Positions 15,141 to 25,051 are shown, numbered from the stretch's first letter. The stretch is DNA of 64,000 nt from Anaeromyxobacter dehalogenans 2CP-C (GCF_000013385.1 NC_007760.1:1613001-1677000); one strand, 5' to 3'. Translations and numbers: made by a program. The notes: generated from the letters alone by a model not told the origin.

Positions 15141-17090
15141 TCAGACCGGGTCCGCCTCCGCCGGCACCGCCGGGCGCGCGGGACCCGAGGCCGGCGCGGG
15201 GGCGGCAGGCGCGGTGCGGGACGGGACCTTGGGCCGCAGCACCTCGACGGTGAGGTCGAGGCTCATGGCGCCCTGCTCGAGCCAGGCGTGCTCGCCGTCC
15301 AGCACCTCGCGGCCGACGGCGTACGCGGCGGCGTCGTCGTTGTGCCAGAGCGCGTCGAACAGCGCGCGCACCTTGCGACGGCTGCGCAGGCAGAACTGAT
15401 CGGCGAGCCGCGTCGCGCCGGCGGCCTCGGGGCGGCCTTCGCGCCGGAGCGCGTCGGCGCGGGCGACGCTCGCGGACATGGCGAACAGCTCGTTCGCGAT
15501 GTCCACCAGCCGGAACAGGAACGCCTGCTTGCGCTCGGCGGCGGCGCGGAACACCACCATCGAGTGGAAGATCTCGCGCGCGAGCTTGCGGCTCGAGCGC
15601 TCGACGAAGCGCAGGTGGCGCGCGAGCCGGCCGAAGCCGCCGTAGCGCGGGGCGACCAGGCCGCGCAGCCACAGGCCGAGGTACCAGGTGGCGTAGAACG
15701 CGCCGACCTTCGGCAGCGTGGCGAGCTTCTTCCCGACGGGGACCTTCGGGTCGATGAGCGCGCCGGCGACCTGCAGGTGCTTGTCCACCGCCTCGCGCGC
15801 CATGAACAGGTGCATGATCTCCGAGGAGCCCTCGAAGATGAGGTTGATGCGCGCGTCGCGCATCCAGCGCTCCACGCCGACCGGCGTCTCGCCGCGCGCG
15901 GCGAGCGAGCGCTCGGTCTCGTACCCGCGGCCGCCGCGGATCTGCATGGTCTCGTCGATGAGCCGCCACGCCTGGACGGTGTTCCACTCCTTGGCCGCCG
16001 CGGCCTCGAGCCGGATGTCGTAGCCCTCGTGATCGGCGAGCGACTGCGCCAGGTCGGAGACGGCCTCCATCGCGTACGCGGTGGACGCCATGTCGGCGAG
16101 CTTGTGCGTGATGGCCTCGTGCTTGCCGATCTCCTGGCCCCACTGCACGCGCGCGGCGGCCCAGGTGCGCGACAGCGCGAGCGCGTTCTTCACGCCGCCG
16201 GCGACCGCGGCGGGGAGCGAGAGCCGGCCGGTGTTGAGCGTGGTGAGCGCGATCTTGAGCCCGCGCCCCTCCTTGCCGATGAGGTTCTCGGCGGGGACCT
16301 TCACGTCGGTGAAGCGCAGCGCGGCGTTCGCGATGGCGCGCAGGCCCATGAAGCGGCAGCGGTGCGTCACCTCCACGCCGGGCCAGGACGTCTCCACCAC
16401 GAACGCGCTGATGGCGTCGGTCCGCGGGTCGCGCGCCATCACCACCAGCAGCTCGGCGATGGTGCCGTTCGTGCACCAGAGCTTCGCGCCGTTCAGCACG
16501 TAGTGCGTGCCGTCCGGCGACCGCTCGGCGGTGGTGGCGAGGCGGGCCGGGTCGGAGCCGACGTTGGCCTCGGTGAGCGCGAACGCGCTCACGGCGCCCT
16601 TCGCGATGCGCGGCAGGTACTTGTGCTTCAGGGCGTCCGAGCCGAACAGCTTCAGCGGCTGCGGGACGCCGATCGACTGGTGCGCCGACAGCAGCGCGGT
16701 CAGGTTGGCGTCCCAGCTCCCGAGGAGCGCCATCACCTTCCCGTACTCGACCTGGTCGAACCCGAGGCCGCCGTACTCCACCGGGATCTTCATCCCGAAG
16801 GCGCCGAGCTTGCGCAGGCCCTCCATCACGTGCGGCGGGTACTCGCCGGTCTCGTCGATGGCGACCGGGTCCACCTGCTCGCGCAGGAACTGCTCGAACG
16901 TCCGGTACCAGCGGGCGAACTCGGGCCGCTCCTCGCCGGGCAGCGGGTACGGGTGGATGAGCCCGACGCGGAAGCGGCCGAGGAACAGGTCGCGCAGGAA
17001 CCCGGCCCCGCGCCACTCGGCCTCGCGGGAAGCCTCGGCCACCTCGCGGGAACGGCGGATCTCGTCGCCGGCGTGAACGGACTCGGTCAT
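15141..17090 (-). CDS. Acyl-CoA dehydrogenase
   Basis: A 649-residue FAD enzyme that oxidises acyl-CoA to enoyl-CoA in fatty acid beta-oxidation. The ATG at 17090 follows a short AGGG site; an upstream frame to 17177 has no support. The acyl-CoA dehydrogenase core covers about residues 60-440, with FGMKIPVEYGGLGFDQVEYG, AFALTEANVGSDPARL, LNGAKLWCTNGTIAELLVVM and IRGGRGYETERSL; GSSEIMHLFMAREAVDKHL follows. A C-terminal extension of some 190 residues makes it longer than short- or medium-chain enzymes and similar to the VLCAD/ACAD9-type layout. Members of this group act on long-chain substrates. The zinc alcohol dehydrogenase gene lies downstream of its promoter side on the same strand, 191 bases away. 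Confidence 0.9.
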   Translation of the reverse strand: MTESVHAGDEIRRSREVAEASREAEWRGAGFLRDLFLGRFRVGLIHPYPLPGEERPEFARWYRTFEQFLREQVDPVAIDETGEYPPHVMEGLRKLGAFGMKIPVEYGGLGFDQVEYGKVMALLGSWDANLTALLSAHQSIGVPQPLKLFGSDALKHKYLPRIAKGAVSAFALTEANVGSDPARLATTAERSPDGTHYVLNGAKLWCTNGTIAELLVVMARDPRTDAISAFVVETSWPGVEVTHRCRFMGLRAIANAALRFTDVKVPAENLIGKEGRGLKIALTTLNTGRLSLPAAVAGGVKNALALSRTWAAARVQWGQEIGKHEAITHKLADMASTAYAMEAVSDLAQSLADHEGYDIRLEAAAAKEWNTVQAWRLIDETMQIRGGRGYETERSLAARGETPVGVERWMRDARINLIFEGSSEIMHLFMAREAVDKHLQVAGALIDPKVPVGKKLATLPKVGAFYATWYLGLWLRGLVAPRYGGFGRLARHLRFVERSSRKLAREIFHSMVVFRAAAERKQAFLFRLVDIANELFAMSASVARADALRREGRPEAAGATRLADQFCLRSRRKVRALFDALWHNDDAAAYAVGREVLDGEHAWLEQGAMSLDLTVEVLRPKVPSRTAPAAPAPASGPARPAVPAEADPV

Positions 17091-17281
17091 GGCGCCCTCG
17101 CTCGCTGGCCTGCCGCCCTCAGGGGTGCGGCGGCCTGTCGATTCTGTAATCAAGCTAACGCGCTGCGCCGCCGGCACAACGGGACCGGCCAGCCCCCTTC
17201 GAGGTTCCGGCGGAGCGGCGAGGGGGCGGGCGATCCGGCGGGCGCCCCGGGATCACCGAGCGTGTACGCGGGCGCGGCCGC

Positions 17282-18265
17282 TCACGGCACCAGCACCGCC
17301 GCCCCCCGCAGCCTGCCGGCGCGGAGGTCCGCGAGCGCGTCGTTGGCCCGCTCCAGCGGATACGGGACGACCTCGGTGCGGAGCGGGACCTCGGGCGCGA
17401 GCGCGAGCAGCGCGTCCCCGTCGGCGCGGGTGAGGTTCGCGACCGAGCGGAGCGTCCGCTCGCCCCAGAGCAGCGCGTACGGGAAGGAGGGGATGTCGCT
17501 CATGTGGATGCCCGCGCAGACCACCGTGCCGCCGGGCACCACGTCGCGCAGCGCGATGGGGACGAGCGCGCCCACCGGCGCGAACAGGATGGCCGCGTCG
17601 AGCGGCTCCGGCGGCACCTCGCCCGAGGCGCCGGCCCACTCGGCCCCGAGCTGCAGCGCGAACGCCTGCGCCTCCGCGTCCCCGGCGCGGGTGAACGCGA
17701 AGACGCGCTGCCCGGCGTGCCGCGCGAGCTGCACCACCAGGTGCGCCGCGGCCCCGAAGCCGTAGAGGCCGAGCCGCTGCGCGCCGCGCACCGGCGCCCA
17801 GGCGCGGTGCCCGATGAGGCCGGCGCAGAGCAGAGGCGCCGCGTCCGCGTCCTCGTAGTCGCCCGGGATGGCGAACGCGTAGCGCGCGTCCGCCACCGCC
17901 AGCTCGGCGTAGCCGCCGTCGAGGTGGTAGCCGGTGAACCGCGCCGCGCTGCACAGGTTCTCGCGGCCGCTCCGGCAGGCCGCGCAGCGGCCGCACGTCC
18001 AGCCGAGCCACGGCACGCCGATCCGGTCGCCGGCCTTGAACCGGGTGACGCCGGGCCCGACCCGATCCACCCGCCCCACGATCTCGTGGCCGAGCACCAG
18101 CGGCAGCTTCGGGTCCGGCAGCTCGCCGTCGGCGACGTGCAGGTCGGTCCGGCACACGCCGCAGGCGCCGACGCGCAGCCGGAGCTCGCCGGGGCCGGGG
18201 ACGGGATCGGGGAGCTCCGCCGCGGCGAGCGGGGCGCCGGGGCGGACGAGGACCATGGCGCGCAT
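17282..18265 (-). CDS. Zinc-dependent alcohol dehydrogenase
   Basis: A 327-residue medium-chain dehydrogenase. Start at ATG 18265 (MRAMVLVRPG); ATG 18256 three codons in is the alternative. Catalytic zinc ligands are in GACGVCRTDLHV and LGHEIVGRV, and the structural zinc lobe in CGRCAACRSGRENLC. The nucleotide-binding loop GLYGFGAAAHLVVQLAR is a variant of GxGxxG (G-F-G-A-A-A), and FAFTR after it suggests NADP preference, as in AdhA-like enzymes. It oxidises or reduces a short or medium alcohol/aldehyde pair; the substrate is not predictable. It is transcribed away from the aminopeptidase gene, with 208 bases between the two starts. Confidence 0.88.
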   Translation of the reverse strand: MRAMVLVRPGAPLAAAELPDPVPGPGELRLRVGACGVCRTDLHVADGELPDPKLPLVLGHEIVGRVDRVGPGVTRFKAGDRIGVPWLGWTCGRCAACRSGRENLCSAARFTGYHLDGGYAELAVADARYAFAIPGDYEDADAAPLLCAGLIGHRAWAPVRGAQRLGLYGFGAAAHLVVQLARHAGQRVFAFTRAGDAEAQAFALQLGAEWAGASGEVPPEPLDAAILFAPVGALVPIALRDVVPGGTVVCAGIHMSDIPSFPYALLWGERTLRSVANLTRADGDALLALAPEVPLRTEVVPYPLERANDALADLRAGRLRGAAVLVP

Positions 18266-18473
18266 GCGCTCGACGGAACACCGTGCGGGGGAACCGGTCA
18301 AGGCGGCGGGGCGGGGGCCCTCGGCCGCGGGGCGGCGCCGGACGGAGCGTGCGGCCCGGCCCCGGGTCCCGGCCGCACCGGCCAGCCACGCCGGGGGGAG
18401 CCGCATCTTCTCGTTGCCCCGGCCCCGCCCCGGGCCGCATGCTGCCGGCCGGGATTCACGCACCGGAGACGAG

Positions 18474-21053
18474 ATGGCGCACCCGACCGACGACCGCAAC
18501 TTCCGCCTGCCCACCACCGTCCGCCCGACCGCCTACGAGGCGAGCCTGGCGGTGGACCTGGACGGCAGGCGCTTCACCGGCAGGATCCGGATCGGGCTCG
18601 TGCTCGCCGCCCCGGCGTCCGAGCTGGTGCTGCACGCGGCCGCCCTGGAGATCCCCTCCGCCGCGCTCACCGCGGGCGCGCGACGCCACGAGGCGGCGGT
18701 GCGGCTGGCGACGGCGAGCGAGACGGCGGTGCTCTCCTTCGACGCGCCGGTGCCGGCGGGCCCGGCCGTGCTCGAACTCGAGTTCGCGGGCGCCATCGTC
18801 AACGGCCTGCGCGGCCTGTACCTGGCCGGCCCCGGGCTCGCCGCGACGCAGTTCGAGGCCGCCGACGCGCGCCGGGTGTTCCCGTGCCTCGACGAGCCCG
18901 GCTTCAAGGCGCCGTGGCGGCTCACGGTCGAGGCCCCCCGCGACGCGGTGGTGCTCTCCAACGGGCGGCCGGAGGCGCTGGAGGAGCTCGAGGTCGAGGC
19001 CGGCGCAGTCAAGCGCGTGCGCTTCGCCGAGACCCCGCCGCTGCCCACCTATCTCGTGGCGCTGGTGGTGGGCCGGCTGGAGGCGCTGCCCGAGGTCACG
19101 GTGCGCGGGACCCCGGTGCGGACGTGGGCCTCGCCGGAGAAGCTCGGCCTCACCGGCTTCGGCCAGGACGTGGCGGTGGAGGTGCTGCCGCGGCTCGAGG
19201 ACTACTTCGGCGTGCCGTACGCGTTCGGCAAGCTCGACCAGGCCGGCCTGCCCGAGTTCGAGGCGGGCGCGATGGAGAACGCGGGCCTCGTCACGTACCG
19301 CGAGGTGGCGCTGCTGCTCGACCCGGCCACCGCCTCGCTGGCGCAGAAGAAGCGGGTGGCCGAGGTGGTGACGCACGAGCTGGCGCACCAGTGGTTCGGC
19401 AACTGGGTGACCATGACGTGGTGGGACGACCTCTGGCTCAACGAGGCGTTCGCCACCTGGATGGCGTTCAAGATCGTGGACGCCTGGAACCCGGGCTGGC
19501 GGGTGTGGCTGGAGTTCGACCAGGGCAAGGCCGCGGCGATGCACCTCGACGCGCTCCGCTCGACGCACCCGATCCGCGCCGACGTGAACAACGTCGCCGA
19601 GGCCGGCGAGGCGTTCGACCTCATCACCTACGAGAAGGGCGGGGCGGTGCTCCGCATGATCGAGGGCTACCTCGGCGAGGAGCGCTTCCGCGACGGCATC
19701 CGGCTGTACATGCGCCGCCACGCCCGCGCGAACGCGGTGGCGGACGACCTGTGGGGCGCACTCGCCGAGGCCTCGCGCGAGCCGGTGGTCGAGCTCGCGA
19801 ACGCCTGGATCCGCCAGCCCGGCTTCCCGCTCGTCACGGTGTCGCGCGCCGGCCGCACGCTGCGCCTCGAGCAGCAGCGGTTCTGGTCGGACCCGGCGCG
19901 GGCCGGCGCGGAGCCGGCCGCCGAGTGGCCGGTGCCGCTGGTCCTGCGGGTGGGGCAGGGTGGCAAGGTGACCGAGCAGCGGGTGCTGCTGCGCGGCCGG
20001 ACCGCCGAGGTGGCGCTCGCCGGCGACGGCGAGCCGGACTGGCTGTGCGCGAACGCGGGGGCCACCGGCTTCTTCCGCGTGCGGTACGACGCCGCCGGGC
20101 TCGCGGCGCTGGGCCGCAACCTGGCGGCGCTCGCGCCGGCGGAGCGGATCCAGCTCCTCTCCGACGAGTGGGCGCTGGTGCGGTCGGGCGCGCGCGAGAT
20201 CGGGGCGTTCCTCGACCTGTGCGCCGGCTTCGCCGGCGAGGAGGACCACGCGGTCCTCGACGAGCTGGTGGCGCGGCTCGCCACGGTGGAGCACCGGCTG
20301 GTGGCGGACGCGGACCGTCCGGCGCTGCAGGGCTTCGTGGCGCGCCTGTTCGCGCCGCAGCTCGCCGCGACCGGCTGGGACGCGGCGCGCGGCGAGCCGG
20401 ACACGGTGCGGCTCCGCCGCGCCGCCGCCGTGCGCGCGCTCGGGCTGGTGGGCCGCGCGCCCGGGCCGGCGCAGGAGGCCCGCGCCCGGCTCGATCGCTG
20501 GCTCGCCGGCGACCGCGCCGCGGTGGAGCCGAACCTGCACGACGCGCTCGTGGCCATGGTGGCGCGCGACGGCGACGCGGCGCGCTTCGACGCGTTCCAG
20601 GCGCTGTTCCGCAAGGAGGCCGACCCCGCCTTCCGCCGCCGCTACCTGCTCGCGCAGGCGGCGTTCGAGGACCCGGTGCTGGCCGCCCGCGGCATCGAGG
20701 TGCTGCTGGGCGGCGAGGAGGTCCCGCTGCAGGACGTGGCCTCGTACTCGGCCGCGCTGCTCGCGAACCGGACCGCGCGCGGGCCGTACTGGGCCCGGCT
20801 GCGGGGCGAGTGGGGCGCGCTGCTCGCGCGCGTGCAGGGCGCGCCCATGCTGCTGCGCCGCGTGGTGGAGGGGCTGGGGGCGCTGGTCGAGCGGCGGGAG
20901 CTGGAGGACGCCGAGGCGTTCCTGGCCGCCCACCCGGTGGAGGAGGCGCGCCAGGCCATCGCGCAGACGCTGGAGCGGCTCCGCCAGGACGTGGAGCTGC
21001 GCGAGCGGACCACCGCCCAGGTCGGCGCGTGGCTGGCCCGCGGCGGACGGTAG
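18474..21053 (+). CDS. M1-family aminopeptidase (PepN/ERAP-like)
   Basis: An 859-residue zinc aminopeptidase that trims N-terminal residues from peptides. ATG 18474 has a GGAGACGAG site upstream. It lacks an export signal, so it is cytoplasmic. The exopeptidase motif GAMEN is at about residue 264 and the zinc site HELAHQWFGNW at 301, with the third ligand Glu at 324 in NEAFATW. The catalytic Tyr lies in ITYEKGGAVLRMIEGYLG. The C-terminal ~350 residues form the helical ERAP1-like domain. Length and motif order match the mammalian-type M1 enzymes more than E. coli PepN. The MFS gene follows 33 bases downstream. Confidence 0.93.
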   Translation: MAHPTDDRNFRLPTTVRPTAYEASLAVDLDGRRFTGRIRIGLVLAAPASELVLHAAALEIPSAALTAGARRHEAAVRLATASETAVLSFDAPVPAGPAVLELEFAGAIVNGLRGLYLAGPGLAATQFEAADARRVFPCLDEPGFKAPWRLTVEAPRDAVVLSNGRPEALEELEVEAGAVKRVRFAETPPLPTYLVALVVGRLEALPEVTVRGTPVRTWASPEKLGLTGFGQDVAVEVLPRLEDYFGVPYAFGKLDQAGLPEFEAGAMENAGLVTYREVALLLDPATASLAQKKRVAEVVTHELAHQWFGNWVTMTWWDDLWLNEAFATWMAFKIVDAWNPGWRVWLEFDQGKAAAMHLDALRSTHPIRADVNNVAEAGEAFDLITYEKGGAVLRMIEGYLGEERFRDGIRLYMRRHARANAVADDLWGALAEASREPVVELANAWIRQPGFPLVTVSRAGRTLRLEQQRFWSDPARAGAEPAAEWPVPLVLRVGQGGKVTEQRVLLRGRTAEVALAGDGEPDWLCANAGATGFFRVRYDAAGLAALGRNLAALAPAERIQLLSDEWALVRSGAREIGAFLDLCAGFAGEEDHAVLDELVARLATVEHRLVADADRPALQGFVARLFAPQLAATGWDAARGEPDTVRLRRAAAVRALGLVGRAPGPAQEARARLDRWLAGDRAAVEPNLHDALVAMVARDGDAARFDAFQALFRKEADPAFRRRYLLAQAAFEDPVLAARGIEVLLGGEEVPLQDVASYSAALLANRTARGPYWARLRGEWGALLARVQGAPMLLRRVVEGLGALVERRELEDAEAFLAAHPVEEARQAIAQTLERLRQDVELRERTTAQVGAWLARGGR

Positions 21054-21072
21054 CGCCCCGGCCGCGAGCCGC

Positions 21073-21078
21073 TAGAAT
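21073..21078 (+). promoter_or_regulatory. -10-like hexamer TAGAAT before the MFS gene
   Basis: TAGAAT ends eight bases before the GTG start, and no Shine-Dalgarno sequence lies between. If used as a -10 element, transcription would begin at or next to the start codon, giving a leaderless mRNA. No convincing -35 is visible. Confidence 0.3.
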
Positions 21079-21086
21079 CCGCCGCC

Positions 21087-22379
21087 GTGACCACCCCGCC
21101 CGCCGGCACCGCCCCGGCCGATCCCGCGAAGCCGACCCCGCCCTGGATCTTCCTGTTCCTCGACTTCCCGTTCGGCGCGGCGGTCGGCTACCTCTCGCTG
21201 GGCGTGCCGTTCTGGATGGAGCGGCGCGGCTTCTCCATCGAGGCCATCGCGACGGTGGCGGCCGGCGCGAACCTGGCGCACGCGTTCAAGCTGCTGTGGA
21301 TCCCGGTGCTCGACCTGGGCGCGTACCGCAAGGTCTGGTACCTCGCCATGGCCGCCCTCACCGCCGCGCTGCTGGCGGTGATCTCGGCGCTCCCGGACCC
21401 GCTCGCGAACCTGCCGCTGTTCGCGGCGCTGCTCACCGCGCTGCAGGCGGCGGCCACCACCGGCCACGCCGCCAACAACGCGCTCATGGCCACGACCACC
21501 CGGTTCGCCGACAAGGGCAAGGTGGGCGGGTTCGCCATGGCCTCGAACGTCGGCAGCACCGGGCTGCTCGGCGCCGTGGCGATCCTGGTGTCGGACGCGG
21601 TCTCCCCGCGCGCGGCCGGGCTGACGCTGGCGGTCCTCGTGCTCGCCGGCGCCGCGTTCGCGCTCCGCATCGTCGAGCCGCGCCTGGTGGACCCGGCGGT
21701 GAAGGCGGCGCACGGCCTGGCCCGGGCCACCGTCCGGCACCTCGGGGCGATGCTGCGCGACCTCTGGTCCACCGTGCGCAGCCGCGAGGGGTTCACCGGC
21801 CTCGTCATCTGCCTCGCGCCGGTCGGCTGCCAGGCGATGTCCAACCTGTTCACCGGCATCTCCGAGCAGTACGGCGCGAGTGCGCGGCTGGTCGGGATGG
21901 CGAACGGCGTCGGCGGCGGCATCGCCAGCGCGGTGGGCGCGCTGCTGGGCGGGGTCCTCGCCGACCGGATGAGCCGGCGGGTCGCGTACGCCGCCTCCGG
22001 CGGGCTGACCGCGCTCTGCGCCGTGGCGATGGCGGCCGCGCCCATGACGGAGTGGACCTACGCCTGGGGCACGTTCACGTACCTGTTCGCCGGCGGGATC
22101 GCGTTCGCCACCTGGGCCGGGATGGTGCTCGAGATGGTGGGCCTCTCGGCCGCGACCGCCACGAAGTACGCGCTCTTCAACGCCTCCGCCAACCTCGCCA
22201 TCAGCTACGTCACCGCCGCCGACGGCCTCGGCGGCGCCTGGCTGCACCGGACGCTCGGGATCGCCGAGGCGCGCGGCGTGCTCCTCACCGACGCCGCGCT
22301 CACGCTGGGCGGCATCGCGGTGCTGCTCGCGATGCTCCTGGTGACCCGCCGCCCCGCGCCCGTCGCGCGGCCCTCCTGA
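21087..22379 (+). CDS. MFS transporter, AmpG-like
   Basis: A 430-residue inner-membrane transporter with about twelve hydrophobic helices. The start is LFLDFPFGAAVGYLSLGVPF, then ANLAHAFKLLWIPVLDLGAYRK, resembling the PAT/AmpG group that imports muropeptides or acyl-CoA. The central loop ATTTRFADKGKVGGFAMASN also fits this group. E. coli AmpG carries anhydro-muropeptides for recycling, but no cell-wall recycling genes lie nearby, so the substrate is open. GTG 21087 is chosen by position; there is no ribosome site and a -10-like hexamer sits just in front. Confidence 0.75.
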   Translation: MTTPPAGTAPADPAKPTPPWIFLFLDFPFGAAVGYLSLGVPFWMERRGFSIEAIATVAAGANLAHAFKLLWIPVLDLGAYRKVWYLAMAALTAALLAVISALPDPLANLPLFAALLTALQAAATTGHAANNALMATTTRFADKGKVGGFAMASNVGSTGLLGAVAILVSDAVSPRAAGLTLAVLVLAGAAFALRIVEPRLVDPAVKAAHGLARATVRHLGAMLRDLWSTVRSREGFTGLVICLAPVGCQAMSNLFTGISEQYGASARLVGMANGVGGGIASAVGALLGGVLADRMSRRVAYAASGGLTALCAVAMAAAPMTEWTYAWGTFTYLFAGGIAFATWAGMVLEMVGLSAATATKYALFNASANLAISYVTAADGLGGAWLHRTLGIAEARGVLLTDAALTLGGIAVLLAMLLVTRRPAPVARPS

Positions 22380-22454
22380 CCGGCATCGCCGCCGGGCCAG
22401 GGCCCGCTCCGGGGCCGGCGCGGGACCCTGTCGCCCGCCGCCGCCGTCCCCAAC

Positions 22455-24224
22455 GTGGAGCGGATGGCGTCACAGGACGCGAAGGCCCTGCCCACCGCGG
22501 CGCCCCCGGTCTTCTTCCGCTCCCTCCGCGATTTCCTGCGCGTCCTGCCCGGCGCGGCCCAGCGGTTCTGGGTCCTCGTCATCGCGACCGGTGCGCTCTC
22601 TGGCCTGGGCTCGGGCGCCCTGCTGCTGGCGCTGTCGGGCGTGCAGGAGCTCGCCTGGCCGCAGGCGCCGCGCTTCGTGGACGCGGTGGACGTCTCGTCG
22701 CCGGGGCGGCGGGTGCTCGTCCCGGCGCTGGCCGGGCTGCTGGTGGGCGTGACGGCGCTGCTCTGGCGCCGGCCGCTCGGCGGGCACGGGACGGCGCGCA
22801 TCCTCGAGGCCATCTGGCACCGCGGCCGCGAGCTGTCGCTGGGGCGGACGCTGCTGCGCGGGCTGCTCTCCATCACCTGCGTCGGCATGGGCGCGTCGCT
22901 CGGCCGCGAGGGCGCGCTGGTCCAGGCGGGCGCGGCGAGCGGGTCGTGGCTGGCGGGCCGGCTCGGCGTGAGCGAGCGGCAGGCCAGGGTGCTGGTGGCG
23001 TGCGGCGCGGCCTCCGGGATCGCCGCCGCCTACGACGTGCCCATCGGCGGCGCGCTCTTCGGCCTGGAGGTGCTGCTGGGGAGCTTCGCGCTGGAGCTGC
23101 TCGGGCCCATCGCCGTGTCGTGCGTGGTCGCCACCGCCGTGGCGCGCACGCTGCCGGTCCCGCACGCCACCTACGACATCCCGGAGTACGCGCTGCTCCA
23201 CCCCGCCGAGCTGCTCCTCGGGCTCGCGCTCGCGCCGGTGCTCGGGCTCGCCTCGGCCATCTACGTGCGCGTGATGGGCTGGGTGGAGGTGCGCTTCGAC
23301 CGGGTGCCGGCGCGCCTGCGTCCGGCGCTGCCGGTGCTGGGCATGGGCGCGGTCGGGCTGCTCGCGCTCCGCTTCCCGGCGGTGCTCGGCAACGGGTTCG
23401 ACACCGTGCACCAGACGCTGCTCGGCGAGGTTCCGCTGCGGCTCCTGCTGGTGCTGCCGCTCCTGAAGCTCGCCGCCAGCGCGGTGTGCGCCGGCACCGG
23501 GGTCCCCGGCGGGCTGTTAACGCCCTCGCTGTTCTTCGGGGCGGCCATCGGCGGCGCGGCCGGGGAGCTGCTGGCGCGGGTGTTGCCGGGGGCGCCGCCC
23601 TCCGGCGCGCTGGCGCTGGTGGGGATGGCCGGGGTGCTCGCGGGGACGACGCACGCGGCGGTGTCCTCGGTGCTGATCGTGTTCGAGCTGACCGGCGACT
23701 ACGGGGTGATCCTGCCGCTCATGCTCTCGGCCGCCATCGCCGCGGCCACCAGCCGCGCCATCGAGCCGGACTCGCTCTACACCGCGCCGCTGCGGCGGAG
23801 CGGGGTGGCGCTGCCCGAGCTGCCGCGCCCGGAGTGGCTGCGCACCACGCCGGTGGCGGCGCTGGTGGAGCGCGACGTCGAGCGCGTCCCGCCCACGCTC
23901 GCGTTCGACGCGCTCGTGAAGAAGCTGCTCGCGCTGCCGCCCGGCCACGATCTCTACGTGACCGACGCCGAGGGCGTGCTGCTCGGCGTGCTCCGCCTGG
24001 ACGCGCTGAAGGGCACCATCTCCGACCAGGCCGACCTCGGCATGATCGTCGCCGCCGACGTGGTGGACCGGGACGTCGAGCCCATCACCACCGCCATGAC
24101 GCTCGCCGAGGTGGCGTCCCGGTTCGGGGAGGGCGACCTGGAGCGGCTCCCGGTGGTGGACGGCCAGCGCCGGCTGGTGGGCGTGGTGGCCATGCGGGAC
24201 CTCATCGCGCGCGGGACGTTTTGA
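22455..24224 (+). CDS. ClC-family chloride channel with C-terminal CBS pair
   Basis: A 589-residue membrane protein. Start GTG 22455 or ATG 22464; neither has an ideal ribosome site. The ClC core spans roughly residues 35-430. GMGASLGREGALVQAG holds the gating glutamate (GREG-A instead of GREG-P), GTGVPGGLLTPSLFFGAAIGG corresponds to the third selectivity segment, and the first is degenerate (GGHGTARI). Two CBS domains (~455-589), ending ERLPVVDGQRRLVGVVAMRD, probably sense adenine nucleotides. It conducts or exchanges Cl- with protons. A second ClC-CBS gene is at 52417-54333. Confidence 0.88.
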   Translation: MERMASQDAKALPTAAPPVFFRSLRDFLRVLPGAAQRFWVLVIATGALSGLGSGALLLALSGVQELAWPQAPRFVDAVDVSSPGRRVLVPALAGLLVGVTALLWRRPLGGHGTARILEAIWHRGRELSLGRTLLRGLLSITCVGMGASLGREGALVQAGAASGSWLAGRLGVSERQARVLVACGAASGIAAAYDVPIGGALFGLEVLLGSFALELLGPIAVSCVVATAVARTLPVPHATYDIPEYALLHPAELLLGLALAPVLGLASAIYVRVMGWVEVRFDRVPARLRPALPVLGMGAVGLLALRFPAVLGNGFDTVHQTLLGEVPLRLLLVLPLLKLAASAVCAGTGVPGGLLTPSLFFGAAIGGAAGELLARVLPGAPPSGALALVGMAGVLAGTTHAAVSSVLIVFELTGDYGVILPLMLSAAIAAATSRAIEPDSLYTAPLRRSGVALPELPRPEWLRTTPVAALVERDVERVPPTLAFDALVKKLLALPPGHDLYVTDAEGVLLGVLRLDALKGTISDQADLGMIVAADVVDRDVEPITTAMTLAEVASRFGEGDLERLPVVDGQRRLVGVVAMRDLIARGTF

Positions 24225-24359
24225 CCCCCGGTCGGACTGCCGGGAGATCGCTGGGTCAGGTACGACCCGGTGGCGGGCACGTCGGCCGCAGGGCGACGTA
24301 ACCGCGCGGAGCGCCTTGCCGCACGCCCGCCGGAACGCCCCATCCGGACCGGCCGTCGA

Positions 24360-24373
24360 TTGATCCGCGTCAA
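24360..24373 (+). promoter_or_regulatory. FNR/CRP-family binding site (TTGAT-N4-GTCAA)
   Basis: TTGATCCGCGTCAA is a near-perfect dyad close to the FNR/DNR consensus TTGAT-N4-ATCAA, with one deviation in the right half. It is centred about 58 bases before the ATG of the tetraheme cytochrome gene, the correct region for an activator of an anaerobic respiration operon. The regulator itself is not in the window. Confidence 0.55.
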
Positions 24374-24424
24374 CTGACGGCGGTCAAGACGGGCGTAGCT
24401 TCCCCGCCGCACAGGGAGGTGCGA

Positions 24425-25051
24425 ATGGGCTACGTACGACCGAGGATGGGGGCGCTCGCGGTGGTGGCGGCGCTGGCCGTCGTCCCCGGGTGGGCGCGCG
24501 CCGCGGAGGCCGCACCGGGAGCGACCCCGAAGGCGCCGGCGGCGAAGGCGACCCGGCCGGAGGCGAAGCCGGTGCTCGTGCAGGCGGAGGCGCCGCCGTT
24601 CTCGGAGGGGATCTACCCGTGCTCGGCGTGCCACGCCGGGATGCCGAAGAACGGGACCCGCCGCGAGCTGGTGTTCCACGACGAGCAGCAGTCGATCTTC
24701 GACCACGGCGCCGACCAGCGCTGGTGCCTCGACTGCCACGATCTGCAGAACCGCGACGTGCTCCGGCTCGCCAACGGCGCGCCGGTGCCGTTCACCGAGT
24801 CCTACCGGCTGTGCGGCCAGTGCCACGGCGACAAGTACCGCGACTGGCGCGTGGGCGTGCACGGCAAGCGCGTGGGGCACTGGAACGGCGAGAAGACCTA
24901 TTTCCTGTGCGTGAACTGCCACAACCCGCACTCGCCGCGCTTCAAGGGCGTCCAGGAGATCGTCTCCGGCGGGAAGAAGACCGTGGCCCCGACCCTGACC
25001 TACCTCAAGCCCGAGCCGCGGCCGAAGCGCCCGGAGGAGCAGCGCCGATGA
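24425..25051 (+). CDS. Periplasmic tetraheme cytochrome c
   Basis: A 208-residue exported cytochrome. ATG 24425 is preceded by GGGAGG at five bases. A Sec signal (GALAVVAALAVVPGWARA) is followed by an Ala/Lys-rich linker and four heme c motifs: CSACH near residue 62, CLDCH near 104, CGQCH near 131 and CVNCH near 161, with extra His residues for distal ligation. It is the first gene of a redox operon with the ferredoxin and NrfD-type subunits, its stop overlapping the next start (ATGA). In DsrJOP, Hmc and Nrf-type complexes such a cytochrome exchanges electrons between the periplasm and the membrane quinone subunit. The substrate is not shown by sequence. Confidence 0.9.
   Translation: MGYVRPRMGALAVVAALAVVPGWARAAEAAPGATPKAPAAKATRPEAKPVLVQAEAPPFSEGIYPCSACHAGMPKNGTRRELVFHDEQQSIFDHGADQRWCLDCHDLQNRDVLRLANGAPVPFTESYRLCGQCHGDKYRDWRVGVHGKRVGHWNGEKTYFLCVNCHNPHSPRFKGVQEIVSGGKKTVAPTLTYLKPEPRPKRPEEQRR

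Noticed and set aside
17504-24301. Very long open frame (2265 codons) overlapping several genes
   Set aside because: High-GC DNA rarely contains stop codons in shadow frames. The translation is Arg/Ala/Gly-rich without domains and overlaps clear genes (aminopeptidase, transporter, ClC).
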